Positions 24,160 through 33,357 of a stretch of 64,000 bases of DNA are shown piece after piece. How positions within the stretch are numbered: the first letter of the stretch is position 1; every line of letters starts with the position of its first letter. The position numbers were made by a program, and so were the translations under genes. This DNA is from Pelagibacteraceae bacterium AG-390-D18 (GTDB taxonomy: Bacteria > Pseudomonadota > Alphaproteobacteria > Pelagibacterales > Pelagibacteraceae): the NCBI GenBank assembly GCA_003279715.1, contig QCGY01000002.1, positions 50,051-114,050 of the forward strand, given 5' to 3'. The notes below the pieces were generated by a model. The model did no database searches. It had not been told where the DNA came from and worked only from the letters and a program-made list of their open reading frames with translations.

Positions 24160-24770
24160 TTTAGTTTTTCTATAGTTTCTAAAGGTTTATATTTTTTATT
24201 ATTCCAAACGTAGCCTGAAATAGCTAATAAATTAGCATTGTTCAATAACAGTTTTTTATAATTATTAAAATTTATTCCTCCAATAGCAACTATTGGGGTT
24301 CTGGTTAACTTTTTTACTTTATTTAAAATTTTTATTGAAGCCTTAAACTTTACCTTTTTTGTTTTGGTAGAAAAAAAAGCACCAAAAGCAATATAACTAG
24401 CCTTTTCTTTGATAGCTTTTTTAGCTAATTTAATAGAGTTATGACAAGTAATTCCAATAATTTTATTTCCGACTATTTTTCTTGCCTCACTTAAACCCAT
24501 ATCTTTTTGCCCCAAATGACAACCGTCAGCATTAAGTTTTTTTGAAAGTACGGGGTCATCATTTACTAAAAATTTTACCCCATTCTTTTTACAAATTTGA
24601 TTAATCTTTTTTCCAATTAAAATTTTTTCTTTAAATGAATATTTTTTAAGCCTTAATTGAAATAAACTTATTTTACCAGTTTTAAGTACTTCTTTTAAAT
24701 CCTGATAAAATTGAGGGTATACTTTATTTGGGGAAATAAGATAAATAAATTTTTTTTTACTTATTCTCAA
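24156..24770 (-). CDS. thiE: Thiamine-phosphate synthase
   Basis: A 204-residue TIM-barrel protein. FQLRLKK near residue 38, VNDDP, DGCHLGQKD (the pyrophosphate/Mg site), IGITCHN, and AIGGINFNN followed by LAISGYVWN are ThiE features. It couples HMP diphosphate with thiazole phosphate. The start is TTG at 24770 inside the end of fba (14 bp overlap), and the stop overlaps efp. thiD lies at 43760; no thiC is present, which fits the known dependence of SAR11 on an external HMP precursor. Confidence 0.88.
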   Translation of the reverse strand: MRISKKKFIYLISPNKVYPQFYQDLKEVLKTGKISLFQLRLKKYSFKEKILIGKKINQICKKNGVKFLVNDDPVLSKKLNADGCHLGQKDMGLSEARKIVGNKIIGITCHNSIKLAKKAIKEKASYIAFGAFFSTKTKKVKFKASIKILNKVKKLTRTPIVAIGGINFNNYKKLLLNNANLLAISGYVWNNKKYKPLETIEKLK

Positions 24771-25767
24771 GTTTGCTAGACCATTTACCTTGAGCAGCTA
24801 AAGAATTCATTTTTGCTCTATGATTAAAAATATTTTGAGTTCCTTTAATATCTTTTATATCTTTTGACCAAAATTTTAGCGCACTTTGTTGTAGAGCCCT
24901 TCCATAAGAGAAAGTCATTATAAAATTAGTATCATTATTTTTATTTATTAGGTTTAAGTTTTCTGTTGCCTCAATCTCTGATTGACCTCCTGATAAGAAA
25001 GCAATTCCAGGCACTTCATTTGGAACAGATTTTTTAAGGCACTCAAGTGTTTTTGAGGAAACTTCTTCATTAGAGATCTTATTTTTTGATTTATTCCCTG
25101 CCAGAATCATATTTGGTTTTAAAATTATTCCTGTTAGATCAATTTTGTGAATAATAAGTTCATCAAAACATTTTTGAATTACTTCAGATGTTTTCATTAA
25201 ACAGTCTTCTGCTGAGTGTTCACCGTCCATTAAGACTTCTGGTTCAACAATTGGAACCATTCCACTCTCTTGAACTAAAGCTGAATATCTTGCTAGAGCA
25301 TGCGCATTTGAACTAATTGCAAGTTTACTAGGATTTTTTTCTTTAATATTATAAACACCTCTCCACTTTGTAAATCTTGCTCCAAGTTCATAATATTTTT
25401 TTAATCTTTCTCTTAGTCCATCTAAACCCTCGGTAACTTTTTCATCTAATGAATTTGCTAAATCTTTTGCACCAGTATCTACTTTAATTCCAGGAACAGT
25501 TCCTTTTTCTGATATCATAGATGGAATTGTTTTTCCATCATTTGATATTTGATTGATTGTTTCATCATACAGAATAACACCACCGATGCAGTCTCTCATA
25601 CTATCTGCTGAAAAAAGTATTTCTCTAAAAAGAAGTCTATTTTCTGGTGATGATTGAATGTTTACAGACTCTAATCTTTTAGTCATAGTTCCATTACTTT
25701 CGTCTGAAGCAAGTATACCTTTGCCGTTTGAAAGAATTTTTAGAGCAATTTTATTAAGTTCTGTCAT
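24757..25767 (-). CDS. fba: Fructose-bisphosphate aldolase class I
   Basis: A 336-residue class I (Schiff-base) aldolase of the vertebrate-like type. Asp22 lies in LASDES, Glu175 in IVEPEV and the Schiff-base Lys217 in IILKPNM; the C-terminal half contains FLSGGQSE. It needs no metal. It sits after pgk (14 bp overlap) in an operon with tkt and gap. Without a phosphofructokinase here it probably works in the gluconeogenic direction. Confidence 0.95.
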   Translation of the reverse strand: MTELNKIALKILSNGKGILASDESNGTMTKRLESVNIQSSPENRLLFREILFSADSMRDCIGGVILYDETINQISNDGKTIPSMISEKGTVPGIKVDTGAKDLANSLDEKVTEGLDGLRERLKKYYELGARFTKWRGVYNIKEKNPSKLAISSNAHALARYSALVQESGMVPIVEPEVLMDGEHSAEDCLMKTSEVIQKCFDELIIHKIDLTGIILKPNMILAGNKSKNKISNEEVSSKTLECLKKSVPNEVPGIAFLSGGQSEIEATENLNLINKNNDTNFIMTFSYGRALQQSALKFWSKDIKDIKGTQNIFNHRAKMNSLAAQGKWSSKLENK

Positions 25768-26947
25768 TTTTTTTTAAGGCTTTTATACCAGGAAGCTCTT
25801 TTCCTTCAAGATATTCCAAGAACGCTCCACCCGCTGTTGAAACAAAATTAAAATTATTTATTAAATTTAAACTATTTAAAAATGAGACAGTATCTCCTCC
25901 TCCAACTACTGAATAGATTTTATCAGATTTATTATTTTCAATTATCTTTTTGGCAATTTCAATACTACCATTAGCAAAGTTGGGATTTTCAAAATATCCA
26001 GCAGGCCCATTCCATAAAATAGTATTACTTTCTTCAATAATATTTTTAATTATACTAATAGTTTTTGGACCTATATCTAAAATCATTTCTTCTGATGAAA
26101 TCTCATTTAATTCTTTTATTTGAGAATTTCCATTTAAATCCCTCCCTATCATAACGTCTACAGGATATACTATTTTACAATCCTCTGTTTCTGAAAGTGA
26201 AAAAATTTCTTTAATAATCATATCAGAGTTTTCTTCTTGTAAGGATTTTCCAATATTGTTACCCATATATTTTATAATATTATTAGCCATTCCACCTACA
26301 ATTATAATATTATTAAATTTAGGTATTAAATTTTTAATTATATTAATCTTAGTAGAGACTTTTGAGCCTCCAATTATGCAGGTTATAGGTTTCTTAATTT
26401 CAGAAGTAATTTTTTTTAAAGCATCAACTTCTAAAAAAAGTTGCAACCCAGAGTAACAAGGTAAAAAATTTGTTATCTCGACAATTGATGCGTGCGCTCT
26501 ATGAGAACAAGAGAAAGCATCATTAACGTAAATATCAGCTAAAGTTGAAAGTTGTTTTGCAAATTGCGGATTATTTTTTTCCTCCTCAGGATAAAATCTT
26601 ATATTTTCTAACATTACTATTTTTTCATCATCACTATTAAATAAATCTTTGGAACTAATCTCTTTAATATTTTTAGAAATGAGTTTTATATTTTGACTTA
26701 ATTTTATCTTTAAATCATCACATATTGGTCTAAGTGAAAGTTCGTTTACTACTTCTCCATTGGGTCTTCCTACATGAGAAATAATTATGATTTTTGCGTT
26801 TTGAGAAATTAGAAATTTTAAAGTAGGTATAATTTTATCAATTCTTGTTGTGTCGGTGATTTTGTCATCAATTAAAGGAACATTTAAATCTAATCTTAAT
26901 AATATTTTTTTATTATTAAGATTATATTCCTCACTTATACTTTTCAT
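25754..26947 (-). CDS. pgk: Phosphoglycerate kinase
   Basis: A 397-residue monomeric kinase of standard length. LLRLDLNVPL near the N terminus, SHVGRPNG, ENIRFYPEE, FSCSHRAHAS and the ATP-site GGGDTVSFL near the C terminus are family signatures. It interconverts 3-phosphoglycerate and 1,3-bisphosphoglycerate. It shares one base with gap upstream and overlaps fba downstream by 14 bp. Confidence 0.96.
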   Translation of the reverse strand: MKSISEEYNLNNKKILLRLDLNVPLIDDKITDTTRIDKIIPTLKFLISQNAKIIIISHVGRPNGEVVNELSLRPICDDLKIKLSQNIKLISKNIKEISSKDLFNSDDEKIVMLENIRFYPEEEKNNPQFAKQLSTLADIYVNDAFSCSHRAHASIVEITNFLPCYSGLQLFLEVDALKKITSEIKKPITCIIGGSKVSTKINIIKNLIPKFNNIIIVGGMANNIIKYMGNNIGKSLQEENSDMIIKEIFSLSETEDCKIVYPVDVMIGRDLNGNSQIKELNEISSEEMILDIGPKTISIIKNIIEESNTILWNGPAGYFENPNFANGSIEIAKKIIENNKSDKIYSVVGGGDTVSFLNSLNLINNFNFVSTAGGAFLEYLEGKELPGIKALKKNDRT

Positions 26948-27954
26948 TAAGAAATTTTATGAATGTATTCTGCTATGTCGCACATTCTATTTGAAAATCC
27001 CCACTCATTGTCATACCAGGCTGAAATTTTTCCCATATTTTTACCTACTACGTTAGTAAGCGATGAGTCTACAATTGCTGATGATGAATTATGATTAAAA
27101 TCAATAGATACTAGTTTTTCAGATGTTATTTCTAATATTTTTTTAGACTGATTTTTTGAAACTTCTTTAAAAGCTTCATTAATTTTTTCTTTACTTATCT
27201 CTTTTTTACTACAAAAAACCAATTCAATTAGGGATACATTTGGAGTTGGAACTCTCATCGCAACACCTTCTAATTTACCTTTTAAGGATGGAATTATTTC
27301 TCCTAAAGCTTTTGAAGCTCCAGTAGAAGTTGGAACAATCGATTGGCTTGCAGATCTTGCTCTTCTTGGATCTTTGTGAGAATTATCTAAAATTCTTTGA
27401 TCACTAGTAAAAGCATGAATTGTGGTCATAAAACCTTTTTCAATTTCAAAATTTTTATGAAGTACATTTGCAACTGGAGCCAAACAATTTGTGGTACAAG
27501 ATGCTGCAGAAATTATCTGATCATTTTTTGTAAGCTCTTCCTCATTTACACCAAATACAATAGTTTTGTCTGCGTTTTTACACGGAGCAGAAACTATAAC
27601 TTTTTTTGCACCATTATTGATATGTGACAATAATTTTTCTTTTGAATTAAATTTTCCAGTACATTCAAAAACGTAATCTACACCAAATTTTTTCCAATCA
27701 ATATCTTCAATTTTAGACTCTTGAGAAAAAGTAATTTTATTTTTATTTATAATTAAATGATTTTCACCATAATCAAGATCTGCATTGAATTTTCCATGAA
27801 CAGAGTCGTATCTAATTAGTGTACAACTTGCTTCTGAATTAGATCTATTATTGATATGTTTTATTTTGATATTTTTATTTTGGCTTTCAACAATTGCTCT
27901 GATAACCATTCGACCAATTCTCCCCATTCCATTGATGCCAACACTTATAGTCAT
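26947..27954 (-). CDS. gap: Glyceraldehyde-3-phosphate dehydrogenase, possibly NADP(H)-using
   Basis: A 335-residue GAPDH. The Rossmann start is INGMGRIGR (8-16). The catalytic Cys153 lies in SAASCTTNCLAP, with His180 in TTIHAFTSDQ. Two coenzyme-site features are unusual for an NAD enzyme: the usual acidic residue after strand 2 is replaced in INNRS (Asn36-Arg37), and the segment after ILD reads Asn191-Ser192 where NAD-specific enzymes have Leu-Pro and plastid NADP enzymes Ala-Ser. These suggest it accepts NADP(H), as gluconeogenic GAPDHs do; this is an inference. The start overlaps the tkt stop (ATGA). Confidence 0.95.
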   Translation of the reverse strand: MTISVGINGMGRIGRMVIRAIVESQNKNIKIKHINNRSNSEASCTLIRYDSVHGKFNADLDYGENHLIINKNKITFSQESKIEDIDWKKFGVDYVFECTGKFNSKEKLLSHINNGAKKVIVSAPCKNADKTIVFGVNEEELTKNDQIISAASCTTNCLAPVANVLHKNFEIEKGFMTTIHAFTSDQRILDNSHKDPRRARSASQSIVPTSTGASKALGEIIPSLKGKLEGVAMRVPTPNVSLIELVFCSKKEISKEKINEAFKEVSKNQSKKILEITSEKLVSIDFNHNSSSAIVDSSLTNVVGKNMGKISAWYDNEWGFSNRMCDIAEYIHKIS

Positions 27955-29915
27955 ATTTTTTTTCTAAAAAGTCTTTTTGATTTACTAGCAATATTTGCTG
28001 AGGTTAAACCAAAGTGTTTATAAATCTCTTTGTAAGGTGCACTTTTTCCAAATGTATCAATTCCAAAAGTAAGACCATCAATACCCACATACTTTTTCCA
28101 ACAATCTGTTGATGCAGCTTCTATAGAAACTTTTATTTTTGTTTCATTAATAATTTTTTGTTTATACGAATTAGATTGTAAATCAAAAAGGTCATGACAC
28201 GGCATAGATATAACTTTTGAATATATCTTATCTTTGGCCAATTTATGACTAGTCTCGATTGCTAAATTAACCTCAGATCCACTTGCAAGTATTGTTAAAT
28301 GAATCTTTTTATTTGTTCTAAATACTTCATATGCACCAAGAGAACATTTGTTTACATTTGAAATTTTTTTTCGTATTGGATTAAGGTTTTGCCTTGTTAA
28401 AGATAAAACACTTGGTGTTTTTGAACTTTTTAATGCATGCTCCCAACATTCAATAGTTTCCATTCTGTCTGCAGGTCTAAAAACATTTAGATTTGGAATA
28501 GAACGTAAGCCTGATAGCTGTTCTATTGGTTGATGGGTTGGACCATCTTCTCCAAGACCAATAGAATCGTGTGTCATAACATAAATAACTCTTTGTTCCA
28601 TTAATGCTGATAATCTTATTGATGGTTTGCAATAATCTGAAAATATTAAAAATGTTCCACCATAAGGAATAAAATTACTATGAAGAGCAAGTCCATTCAT
28701 TATTCCACTCATTGCATGTTCTCTTACCCCGTAGTGAATGTAATTGCCATTAAACTCACCTGGCTTTATTATTTTATGATATTTTGTTTTAGTGTTATTT
28801 GATCCCGCTAAATCAGCAGAACCTCCAATTAAATTATTACTAACACTGGTTAATGCATTCAAAGTAAGTTCTGAGGATTTTCTGGTTGCTAAGCTTTTAA
28901 GTTCTTTAATTGTATTTTGTTTTTCTGTTTTTAAAATTTTTGCATAGTTGTTTTTTAATAAATTATTAACTATTACTTTTTTCTTTTTATAAATTTTATA
29001 CCAATTACTCTCTATTTTTTGACCCTTTTTACCAATTTCTTTCCACTCATTTAAAATTTTATTTGGAATTTCAAAAGGTTTGTAATTCCAATTTAGAGCA
29101 TTTCTTACAAGCTGAATCTCATCCAAACCTAAAGGACTTCCATGAGATGATGATTTGCCTGATTTATTTGGAGAACCATAACCAATTTTAGTTTTACAAG
29201 AAATAATAGTTGGTTTTTTTGCATTTTGTACTCTTTTTAAAGCTTTATAAATTTTTTCTTCATTATGACCATCAATAAGAATGTATTCCCATCCATAACT
29301 TTCAAATCTTTGCTTAAAATTATCTGATACCGCTAAATTAGTTGGCCCATCAATTGATATTGAATTGTTGTCAAAAAGCATCACTAAATTTTTTAGTTTT
29401 AAGTGTCCAGCCAAACTCATGGCTTCATGGCTTATCCCTTCCATCAAACAACCATCACCAGCAAGAACATATGTTTTATGATTTATAATTTCTTTACCTA
29501 ATTTCTTTTTTAGAATTTCTTCAGCAACCGCAAAACCAACAGCGTTTGCTATACCTTGACCAAGTGGACCTGTTGTAGTCTCAATTCCAGTTTTAGGATG
29601 ATACTCTGGATGACCTGCACAAATTGAATTAAGTTGTCTAAAATTTTTTATACTTTTAAGTGAAATACTTTTATAGCCCGTTAGATATAATAAAGAGTAG
29701 AGTAGCATAGAGCCATGACCTGCAGACAAAACAAATCTGTCTCTATTTAGCCAATTTGGATTTTTAGGATTGAACCTTAAAAAACTTTTAAACAAAACAG
29801 TTGCAACATCTGCCATACCCATTGGCATACCAGGGTGACCAGAATTTGCTTTTTGTACAGCATCAATAGAAAGAAATCTGATGCAATTTGCCAAATCATT
29901 GTGTAGTTTGCTCAA
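27951..29915 (-). CDS. tkt: Transketolase
   Basis: A 654-residue thiamine diphosphate enzyme of normal length. N-terminal ANSGHPGMPMGMA, the ThDP motif GDGCLMEG, HDSIGLGEDGPTHQPIEQL in the pyrimidine domain, and SIEAASTDCW near the C terminus are all present. It exchanges two-carbon units between sugar phosphates and starts the tkt-gap-pgk-fba run. The start codon is TTG at 29915. The 53-bp gap to the divergent coiled-coil gene must hold both promoters; I see no confident boxes there. Confidence 0.96.
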   Translation of the reverse strand: MSKLHNDLANCIRFLSIDAVQKANSGHPGMPMGMADVATVLFKSFLRFNPKNPNWLNRDRFVLSAGHGSMLLYSLLYLTGYKSISLKSIKNFRQLNSICAGHPEYHPKTGIETTTGPLGQGIANAVGFAVAEEILKKKLGKEIINHKTYVLAGDGCLMEGISHEAMSLAGHLKLKNLVMLFDNNSISIDGPTNLAVSDNFKQRFESYGWEYILIDGHNEEKIYKALKRVQNAKKPTIISCKTKIGYGSPNKSGKSSSHGSPLGLDEIQLVRNALNWNYKPFEIPNKILNEWKEIGKKGQKIESNWYKIYKKKKVIVNNLLKNNYAKILKTEKQNTIKELKSLATRKSSELTLNALTSVSNNLIGGSADLAGSNNTKTKYHKIIKPGEFNGNYIHYGVREHAMSGIMNGLALHSNFIPYGGTFLIFSDYCKPSIRLSALMEQRVIYVMTHDSIGLGEDGPTHQPIEQLSGLRSIPNLNVFRPADRMETIECWEHALKSSKTPSVLSLTRQNLNPIRKKISNVNKCSLGAYEVFRTNKKIHLTILASGSEVNLAIETSHKLAKDKIYSKVISMPCHDLFDLQSNSYKQKIINETKIKVSIEAASTDCWKKYVGIDGLTFGIDTFGKSAPYKEIYKHFGLTSANIASKSKRLFRKKI

Positions 29916-29968
29916 AATTATCCTGACTAGACTAAGAAGAATCTATTTAATAATATAAACATATATAT

Positions 29969-30292
29969 ATGAATTCTATAATCGAAAAAGAAAAAAAATT
30001 AAATGATGCTTTATCAGAGTTAAAAAATTTAGATCTAAGTAACCCTGATTTAAAAAATAATATTGATAATTTGAGTTCTCAAAAAACTCAATTAGAAATT
30101 GAAAAATCTCAATTAGAGGATAGATACAAATCTCTTTTAGAAGAGCATGCAAATTTAACAAAAAAACTTGAAGAAATTCAAAATAAAGAAGAATTAGAAG
30201 AAAAAAAACAAATGGAGTTTTCTGAAAAAATTGATGAATTAAATCAAGAAACAGATACTTTATTGGAAGAAATAGATAAATGGCAAATGTAA
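29969..30292 (+). CDS. Coiled-coil protein upstream of zapA (DUF4164/ZapB-like)
   Basis: A 107-residue protein that is almost entirely charged alpha-helix with heptad-like Leu spacing (for example SQKTQLEIEKSQLEDRYKSL), with no Cys and no membrane segment. In Alphaproteobacteria a small coiled-coil protein (DUF4164) often precedes zapA; the ORF overlaps zapA by 13 bp, which supports a joint role at the division ring. The sequence alone does not identify a function. Confidence 0.65.
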   Translation: MNSIIEKEKKLNDALSELKNLDLSNPDLKNNIDNLSSQKTQLEIEKSQLEDRYKSLLEEHANLTKKLEEIQNKEELEEKKQMEFSEKIDELNQETDTLLEEIDKWQM

Positions 30293-30726
30293 GTATTAAA
30301 TTTAATAACAAAGAGTTTTTATTATCATGTGAAGATGGTCAAGAAGAGCATCTTGAGGAACTGTTAATCCATATAAATCAAAAATTTAATGATCTTAAAA
30401 ATAATCTTGGAAATTTAGGTGAAAATAAATTGCTTTTAATTACAGCTGTTAAAATCATGGATGAGTATTATGAAACAAAAAAAAAGGTTGATCAAAAAAA
30501 AAATGAATTAAAAGATCTTTCTAGTAAATTTAGAGAATTAAAATCACTTATTTATGATTATAGAGATAAAAAAGAAGAAGAGATTAAAGAATTAAATAAT
30601 AATCATTTAAATTTTAAAAATGAAATTGAAGCCAATCATAAAAAATATGAACAATTAATTGATGAGGCTGCAGATGAGATATCTAATTTTGTTGAAAAAG
30701 CTAAATTAGAAAATGTCTCTCAATAA
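30280..30726 (+). CDS. zapA: Cell division protein ZapA
   Basis: A 148-residue protein. The N-terminal ZapA fold has SIKFNNKEFLLSCEDGQEEH and LLITAVKIMDEYYE, followed by a long coiled coil. It is longer than the roughly 100-residue E. coli form, through the C-terminal helix. ZapA bundles FtsZ filaments. The gene order coiled-coil, zapA, 5-FCL is common in Alphaproteobacteria. Confidence 0.85.
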   Translation: MANVSIKFNNKEFLLSCEDGQEEHLEELLIHINQKFNDLKNNLGNLGENKLLLITAVKIMDEYYETKKKVDQKKNELKDLSSKFRELKSLIYDYRDKKEEEIKELNNNHLNFKNEIEANHKKYEQLIDEAADEISNFVEKAKLENVSQ

Positions 30727-30732
30727 ATTTTT

Positions 30733-31278
30733 GTGAATAAATCCCAAATAAGAAAAAAGATTTTAAACATTAGAAAAAATAACTTTAATAAAAATTTAAA
30801 AATTAATTCACACAAGTTTATTTCCTTTTTAAAAATAAATTTACCTAATCTAAAAAATATTGGTGGCTATTATCCATATAATTATGAAATTGATGACCTA
30901 GAAATTTTAGATTTATTAGAAAAAAAACAATTTAATATATCGCTACCAATTATAAACAAAAATAATCAGATGAGCTTTTTTAAGTGGTCAAATAATGATC
31001 CATTGAAGATAAATAAATTTGGTATCCCAGAACCTGTGTCATCTAGAATTTTTTATCCAGATATTTTATTAGTTCCATTAGTTGGTTATGATGGTAATTT
31101 AAATCGACTGGGTTATGGTGGCGGTTTTTATGATCGTTATATTGAAAAAATTGAAAAAATAAAAAATGTAATTAAAATTGGTATAGCTTTTTCTTTCCAA
31201 AAAATTAAATCTGTGCCAACAAACAATTATGATAAAAAATTAGATTTTGTAATTACAGAAAAAGAAATTTTAAAATGA
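30733..31278 (+). CDS. ygfA: 5-formyltetrahydrofolate cyclo-ligase
   Basis: A 181-residue ATP-dependent enzyme that recycles 5-formyl-THF to 5,10-methenyl-THF. The signature VPLVGYDGNLNRLGYGGGFY lies at about 112-131, with the phosphate-binding GYGGG. The start is GTG at 30733, 6 bp after the zapA stop. In many bacteria 6S RNA lies between zapA and this gene; here the gap is too small to hold it. Confidence 0.9.
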   Translation: MNKSQIRKKILNIRKNNFNKNLKINSHKFISFLKINLPNLKNIGGYYPYNYEIDDLEILDLLEKKQFNISLPIINKNNQMSFFKWSNNDPLKINKFGIPEPVSSRIFYPDILLVPLVGYDGNLNRLGYGGGFYDRYIEKIEKIKNVIKIGIAFSFQKIKSVPTNNYDKKLDFVITEKEILK

Positions 31279-32078
31279 GAATATTATTTTTAGGTGATGT
31301 TGTTGGAATTTCAGGTTGTTCTAAATTGATGAATAACCTAATGGATGAAATTAAATCAAAAAAAATAGATTTTGTTATTGTAAATGGTGAGAATGCAGCC
31401 TCCCAAGGTGTTGGTTTGACAAAAGAAATATGTCTTGATTTTTTTAATTGTGGGGTAGATGTAATTACAACTGGAAACCATGTTTGGGATCAAAAAGAAA
31501 TAATGGAGTACATAGATAAAGAAAATAGATTATTGCGTCCAAAAAACCTTTTTGAACCAGCTCCAGGAAAAGGATTTAACATTTATAATACTAAAGAAGA
31601 TATTAAAATTGGTGTACTTAATTTAATGGGAAATGTTTTCATGAAAAAATGTGAGGATGTTTTTGAGGTTTCAGAAAAATTCATTAAGCAATATAAGTTA
31701 AAAAATGACTATGATTTGCTTATAGTTGATTTTCATGGTGAAATAACAAGTGAAAAAAATGCAATAGGACATTTTTTTGATGGCAAGGCCTCTTTAGTTG
31801 TAGGAACACACACCCATATACCAACTAATGATGCAAGAATATTAAATGGTGGCACAGCATATCAAACAGATGCTGGAATGTGTGGAGATTATAATTCTGT
31901 TATTGGGATGAATACTGAAAATTCATTGAATAGATTTTTAAAAAAAAATTCAATTAAACATTTTCCAGCTACAGGTGAAGCTACTTTGTGTGGTGTAATT
32001 GTTGATTGTAATGTAGAAACTGGATTAGCTAGTAACATTGAAACTTATACTTGTGGAGGTCAGTTAAAAAATACTTAG
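31275..32078 (+). CDS. ymdB: YmdB-family metallophosphoesterase
   Basis: A 267-residue TIGR00282-type calcineurin-fold phosphodiesterase. LFLGDVVG (4-11), NGENAA (39-44), TTGNHVWD (about 68-75), DFHGE and THTHIPT supply metal ligands. In B. subtilis YmdB degrades cyclic nucleotides and affects biofilm genes. The start overlaps the preceding stop (ATGA), and yebC follows by 9 bp. Confidence 0.88.
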   Translation: MRILFLGDVVGISGCSKLMNNLMDEIKSKKIDFVIVNGENAASQGVGLTKEICLDFFNCGVDVITTGNHVWDQKEIMEYIDKENRLLRPKNLFEPAPGKGFNIYNTKEDIKIGVLNLMGNVFMKKCEDVFEVSEKFIKQYKLKNDYDLLIVDFHGEITSEKNAIGHFFDGKASLVVGTHTHIPTNDARILNGGTAYQTDAGMCGDYNSVIGMNTENSLNRFLKKNSIKHFPATGEATLCGVIVDCNVETGLASNIETYTCGGQLKNT

Positions 32079-32087
32079 AAAAAAATT

Positions 32088-32813
32088 ATGTCAGGTCATT
32101 CAAAGTGGGCGAGTATTAAGCATTCAAAAGGAAAAGCAGATAAACAAAGATCTAAAATTTTCTCAAAATTATCTAAAGAGATAAGTGTAGCTGCAAAACT
32201 TGGTGATAAAGATCCAGCAATGAATCCAAGATTAAGGTCTGCAATTCAAGCCGCAAGATCTGCCAATATGCCAAAAGATAATATTGAAAGAGCAATTGAT
32301 AGATCCTCGGCTGCATCAGGTATTAATTTCGAAAATCTTAGATATGAAGGATTTGGCCCAAATAAAATTGCAGTAATTGTAGAAACTTTAACAGACAATA
32401 AAAATAGAACTGCATCAAATATTAGAACTATATTTCAAAAAAGTGGTGGAAGTCTGGGTACACAGGGTTCGGCTTCACATAATTTTAATCAATTAGGTAT
32501 TATTAAAATTGATAAAAAAGAAATTTCTGATGAAAGTATCTTTGAACTCGCGATTGACTCAGGGGCTGATGAATGTATTTCTTATGATGAATTTCATGAA
32601 ATTCAGTGTCCAATGAGTGATATTTATAATGTGAAGAAAAAGTTAGAAACAATTGTTGCAAATTTTATTTCAACTGAAATAGAGTGGATCGCATTAAATA
32701 ATGCCAATGTTGAAAAAGATAAACAAGAAAGTGTAATAGAATTTTTAGAAACATTAGAAGATGATGATGATGTGCAAAATGTTTTTTCAAATGCAAATTT
32801 TAGTAATAATTAA
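32088..32813 (+). CDS. yebC: YebC/PmpR-family protein
   Basis: A 241-residue protein starting SGHSKWASIKHSKGKADKQR, with MPKDNIERAI, YEGFGP and NKNRTASNIR, all typical of YebC. Members are described as transcription regulators and, in recent work, as ribosome-associated factors relieving proline stalling, as EF-P does. The length is standard. The last base of its stop codon is the first base of the next ATG. In most bacteria yebC is followed by ruvC-ruvA-ruvB; here only the RuvC-like gene follows. Confidence 0.93.
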   Translation: MSGHSKWASIKHSKGKADKQRSKIFSKLSKEISVAAKLGDKDPAMNPRLRSAIQAARSANMPKDNIERAIDRSSAASGINFENLRYEGFGPNKIAVIVETLTDNKNRTASNIRTIFQKSGGSLGTQGSASHNFNQLGIIKIDKKEISDESIFELAIDSGADECISYDEFHEIQCPMSDIYNVKKKLETIVANFISTEIEWIALNNANVEKDKQESVIEFLETLEDDDDVQNVFSNANFSNN

Positions 32814-33307
32814 TGCTTATAATTGGAATTGACCCAGGTATTTCAGGATCAATATGTTTTTTTCAAGATGGAAAAATAGTTGATGTGGTAGAAATGCCAA
32901 CAATGACTGAAGGCAAAAAAAATAAAAAACAAATTAATGGCTCTCAGATTTTTAATGAAATTTCAGACAAAATTAAAAACCTAGATAAAGTGAGCGTAAA
33001 AGTAGTTATAGAGCAAGTATCAGCTATGCCTGGCCAAGGTGTAACAAGTATGTTTAACTTTGGTCAATCTTTCGGAATTTTAAAGGGAATATGTTCAGCA
33101 ATGCAATTACCAATGTATTTTGTGAGGCCTGCTAAATGGAAAAAGTATTTTAATCTTATAAATTCAGAAAAAGATGCAAGTAGAACAAGGGCAATTGAGG
33201 TTTTTCCTTATTTTTCAAGTCAATTATCAAGAAAAAAAGACTCTAATAAAGCTGACGCTATTTTGATTGCAAGTTTTTATTATGAAACTTTTAAAAATGA
33301 GGATTAG
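32813..33307 (+). CDS. RuvC-like Holliday junction resolvase (non-canonical)
   Basis: A 164-residue RNase H-fold protein. Candidate catalytic acids are Asp7 (GIDPGISGS), Glu67 (VVIEQVSAMPGQG) and Asp143/Asp148 (DSNKADAILIA). The MPGQGVTSMFNFGQSFGILKG segment and the C-terminal ADA box resemble phage and other RuvC-like resolvases more than bacterial RuvC, in which I recall ETFV-x-K and HAADA motifs. Its position after yebC suggests it fills the RuvC role. No ruvA or ruvB follows, and tolQ starts 50 bp later. Confidence 0.8.
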   Translation: MLIIGIDPGISGSICFFQDGKIVDVVEMPTMTEGKKNKKQINGSQIFNEISDKIKNLDKVSVKVVIEQVSAMPGQGVTSMFNFGQSFGILKGICSAMQLPMYFVRPAKWKKYFNLINSEKDASRTRAIEVFPYFSSQLSRKKDSNKADAILIASFYYETFKNED

Positions 33308-33357
33308 TCAAAAAAATTAAGACAAATTCATGACACATTTAAGTGTGATGAGTAAAT

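Noticed and set aside
29976-30311. 111-codon hydrophobic open frame antisense to the coiled-coil gene
   Set aside because: Reverse reading of Glu/Lys/Asn-rich coiled-coil codons always gives Phe/Leu-rich frames; the sense gene fits the zapA context.
30720-30740. 6S RNA between zapA and 5-FCL, where many bacteria have it
   Set aside because: Only 6 bp separate the two genes, so no RNA gene can fit.
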